IMG/VR virus record: IMGVR_UViG_3300042465_004627 | Location: 1-37,178 of that record | DNA from: a virus | Length of the DNA stretch: 37,178 bases | Reading direction: 5' to 3' (one strand) | Part shown: one piece after another, positions 35,836 through 37,178 of the stretch | Numbering within the stretch: the first letter of the stretch is position 1 | Layout of the letters: the number at the start of each line of letters is the position of its first letter | Made by a program: the position numbers and the translations under genes | The notes under the pieces: model-generated | What the model saw: the letters and a program-made list of their open reading frames with translations, nothing else | What the model was told of the DNA's origin: nothing | Databases searched by the model: none

Positions 35836-36252
35836 ATGCAAAATGACACAAACCCCGACTTCGAAGGCATCCTCAAAGCCCAAGCCCCCAAGCTAACCCT
35901 TGGCAGACGGGCTGAAGTGCCACTTCCACAGCTCCCAACGAAAACACAAGTCACCGCCAACACCCTCAACGACCTTGACCTCGACAAAGAGCTGCTTGAC
36001 CAGTACAAGGCAGCAAAAAGCGTCTTCGAAGATATCCAATACGCCGAAGACATCGCTCCAAACCAAAAAGCGCAAGTCATCAACACTATCACCAGCATCT
36101 TGCAGAACATTGTCAAAGTCCAGCAAGAGCTGCACAATGTTGAGAGAATGAAGCTGATTGAAAACGTCCTTATTGCCACCTTGCAAAATCACGAAACCTT
36201 GAAGGAAGCCTTCTTGATAGACTACGAAATAGCCTTGAGGAACAGCAAATGA
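35836..36252 (+). CDS. first gene of the rightward packaging operon, unknown function
   Basis: A 138-residue, acidic, mostly helical protein: MQNDTNPDFEGILKAQAPKL, then a Leu/Asp-rich region (NTLNDLDLDKELLDQYKAAK) and a long helix (QELHNVERMKLIENVLIATL). AAGGATTCCC precedes the ATG. It is followed by an ATGA overlap with an HTH protein and then the terminase, so it could be part of a small-terminase complex or a head protein. Confidence 0.7.
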   Translation: MQNDTNPDFEGILKAQAPKLTLGRRAEVPLPQLPTKTQVTANTLNDLDLDKELLDQYKAAKSVFEDIQYAEDIAPNQKAQVINTITSILQNIVKVQQELHNVERMKLIENVLIATLQNHETLKEAFLIDYEIALRNSK

Positions 36253-36545
36253 GAGTACACATTCGAGACAGGATGCCCAAAGACCTCTATAACGACCTCT
36301 ACACACGCAGAAAAACTGTCAGAGAAGTCGCAAGAGAAGTGAACGTCAGTGAGAATTACCTATCTCACGCAGTCCCAGAACGCGCACCCAAGCGAAACCC
36401 CAAACTCTTGAAGGTCACAAGACGCATGTATCAAGACCAAATCGCCAGAGAAACCTTGCAAGGCAAGCACACAGTCAAGCAAGGGGCAGACCTTGCTCAT
36501 GTGAGCGAGAGAACCTTTTACCGCAGACTGAAGGACTTAAAATGA
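36249..36545 (+). CDS. helix-turn-helix protein, putative terminase small subunit
   Basis: A 98-residue basic protein with two HTH-like segments: RKTVREVAREVNVSENYLSH (about 21-40) and HTVKQGADLAHVSERTFYRR (about 75-94). DNA recognition next to the large terminase is the expected job of a small terminase subunit, but the size is short and the family is not identified. It overlaps both neighbours by ATGA. Confidence 0.65.
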   Translation: MRVHIRDRMPKDLYNDLYTRRKTVREVAREVNVSENYLSHAVPERAPKRNPKLLKVTRRMYQDQIARETLQGKHTVKQGADLAHVSERTFYRRLKDLK

Positions 36546-37178
36546 AGAATGAGCACTTCGACAGGGTAAAAGAAGGCGCAAATAACGTCTACAACCTTCA
36601 AAACCTGAGCAAGTTCGTAGAAAAACACCTCTATCTGGAAGGAAAACGCTACGAATTTGGGGAAAAGTACGGCTTTCAGGCCACCATAATTGACGATACA
36701 AGCCGGGTTACCAACACGGTAAAGCCTGCGCAGATCGGTATGACTACGGCAACGATGGCCTACCTGCTATCAGCCGCTTGTACACAAAAGAAGTTCAACA
36801 GCATCTACGCGCTTCCGACCAGCAATGATGCGCAAAAGCTTGTCACAACAAAACTTGATCCGCTGATTCAAGGTAGTCCAGAGATTAAAAGACTACTAGA
36901 CTACAACGTAGACAACAGCGAACTCAAAAAGTTAGGTAACAATTTCATATTTGTTCGCGGATCAAAGTCGGAAACAGCAGCCTTGTCGATTAGTGCTGAC
37001 GCTTTAGTAGCCGACGAGATTGATCGTGCCGACGAAGATACGCTACGACAATTTCGAAGCCGCTTGCAGGCGTCAGAATTGCAAATCGTAAAACAGTTTA
37101 GTACACCTACTATCGAGGGGGTGGGAATTGCCAAAGAAGCCAAGTCAAGCAGGCGCTTCCGACACATGGCAAAGTGTG
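36542..37178 (+). CDS. terminase large subunit, N-terminal ATPase part (cut by right window edge)
   Basis: 212 codons are visible: MKNEHFDRVKEGANNVYNLQ onward. KPAQIGMTTATMAYLLSAAC near residue 61 is a divergent Walker A of the terminase type (Q-x-G-x-T-T), followed by FNSIYALPTSNDAQKL, a motif typical of terminases, and ISADALVADEIDRADEDT near 155 as Walker B with the catalytic Glu. IVKQFSTPTIEGVGIAKEA resembles the coupling motif. It powers DNA packaging into the head. The nuclease domain is off the window. The GpA-like versus TerL-like class is unresolved. Confidence 0.85.
   Translation, partial: MKNEHFDRVKEGANNVYNLQNLSKFVEKHLYLEGKRYEFGEKYGFQATIIDDTSRVTNTVKPAQIGMTTATMAYLLSAACTQKKFNSIYALPTSNDAQKLVTTKLDPLIQGSPEIKRLLDYNVDNSELKKLGNNFIFVRGSKSETAALSISADALVADEIDRADEDTLRQFRSRLQASELQIVKQFSTPTIEGVGIAKEAKSSRRFRHMAKC

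Noticed and set aside
35668-35883. 71-codon minus-strand gene with hydrophobic stretch
   Set aside because: It needs a TTG start, lacks a ribosome-binding site and covers the rightward promoter and the first codons of the packaging operon.

Overview
The window is a stretch of a tailed double-stranded DNA bacteriophage (Caudoviricetes). The evidence is a packaging terminase large subunit running off the right edge, a virus-style DNA replication and nucleotide module on the left, dense head-to-tail small genes coupled by ATGA overlaps, and many small genes with no recognisable family. A proteobacterial host is likely, because Shine-Dalgarno sites and sigma70-like promoters are abundant. Burkholderiales is only a guess from the style of the accessory genes. 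No integrase, RNA polymerase or structural gene is visible.

From 1 to about 29.4 kb nearly every gene is on the minus strand. From the left these are: a family A DNA polymerase (N-terminal 465 residues), a small Cys-rich protein, a T4 gp1-like deoxynucleoside monophosphate kinase, a MazG-like pyrophosphohydrolase, an ExoX-type exonuclease, an archaeo-eukaryotic-type primase fused to an SF3/AAA+ helicase, an SNF2-type helicase, an ATP-dependent DNA ligase, a winged-helix protein, an M20/M28-like metallopeptidase, a histone-H1-like repeat protein, a RecD/Dda-type helicase, a SleB-type cell-wall hydrolase beside a tiny membrane protein, a NinX-like DUF2591 protein and many unknowns. Together these could copy DNA (polymerase, primase-helicase, ligase, nucleases, helicases) and supply or clean up nucleotides (dNMP kinase, MazG).

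At 9881-11198 sits a TnpB-only IS200/IS605-type element with both end hairpins. It carries tnpB and a 40-residue ribbon-helix-helix gene under a near-leaderless promoter. Removing it at the inferred boundaries restores a continuous reading frame in the phage gene it interrupts. That gene also has an apparent 1-nt frameshift.

From 29.4 to 33.45 kb is a leftward cluster of very small genes: zinc-ribbon peptides, three tandem micro-membrane proteins and a tRNA-Arg(UCU). Three related intergenic elements precede or lie between three of these genes. Between 33.45 and 35.8 kb the DNA is mostly non-coding and rich in palindromes and direct repeats. It contains one leftward 202-codon gene. Inverted repeats built on ACACTAA/TTAGTGT recur at 30.3, 34.6 and 35.6 kb. 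Transcription diverges at about 35.4-35.8 kb, and the rightward packaging operon (two small genes, then terminase large subunit) begins there.

Many real genes here are under 60 codons and were found by reading the gaps, so several small-gene calls rest mainly on ribosome-binding site and overlap geometry.
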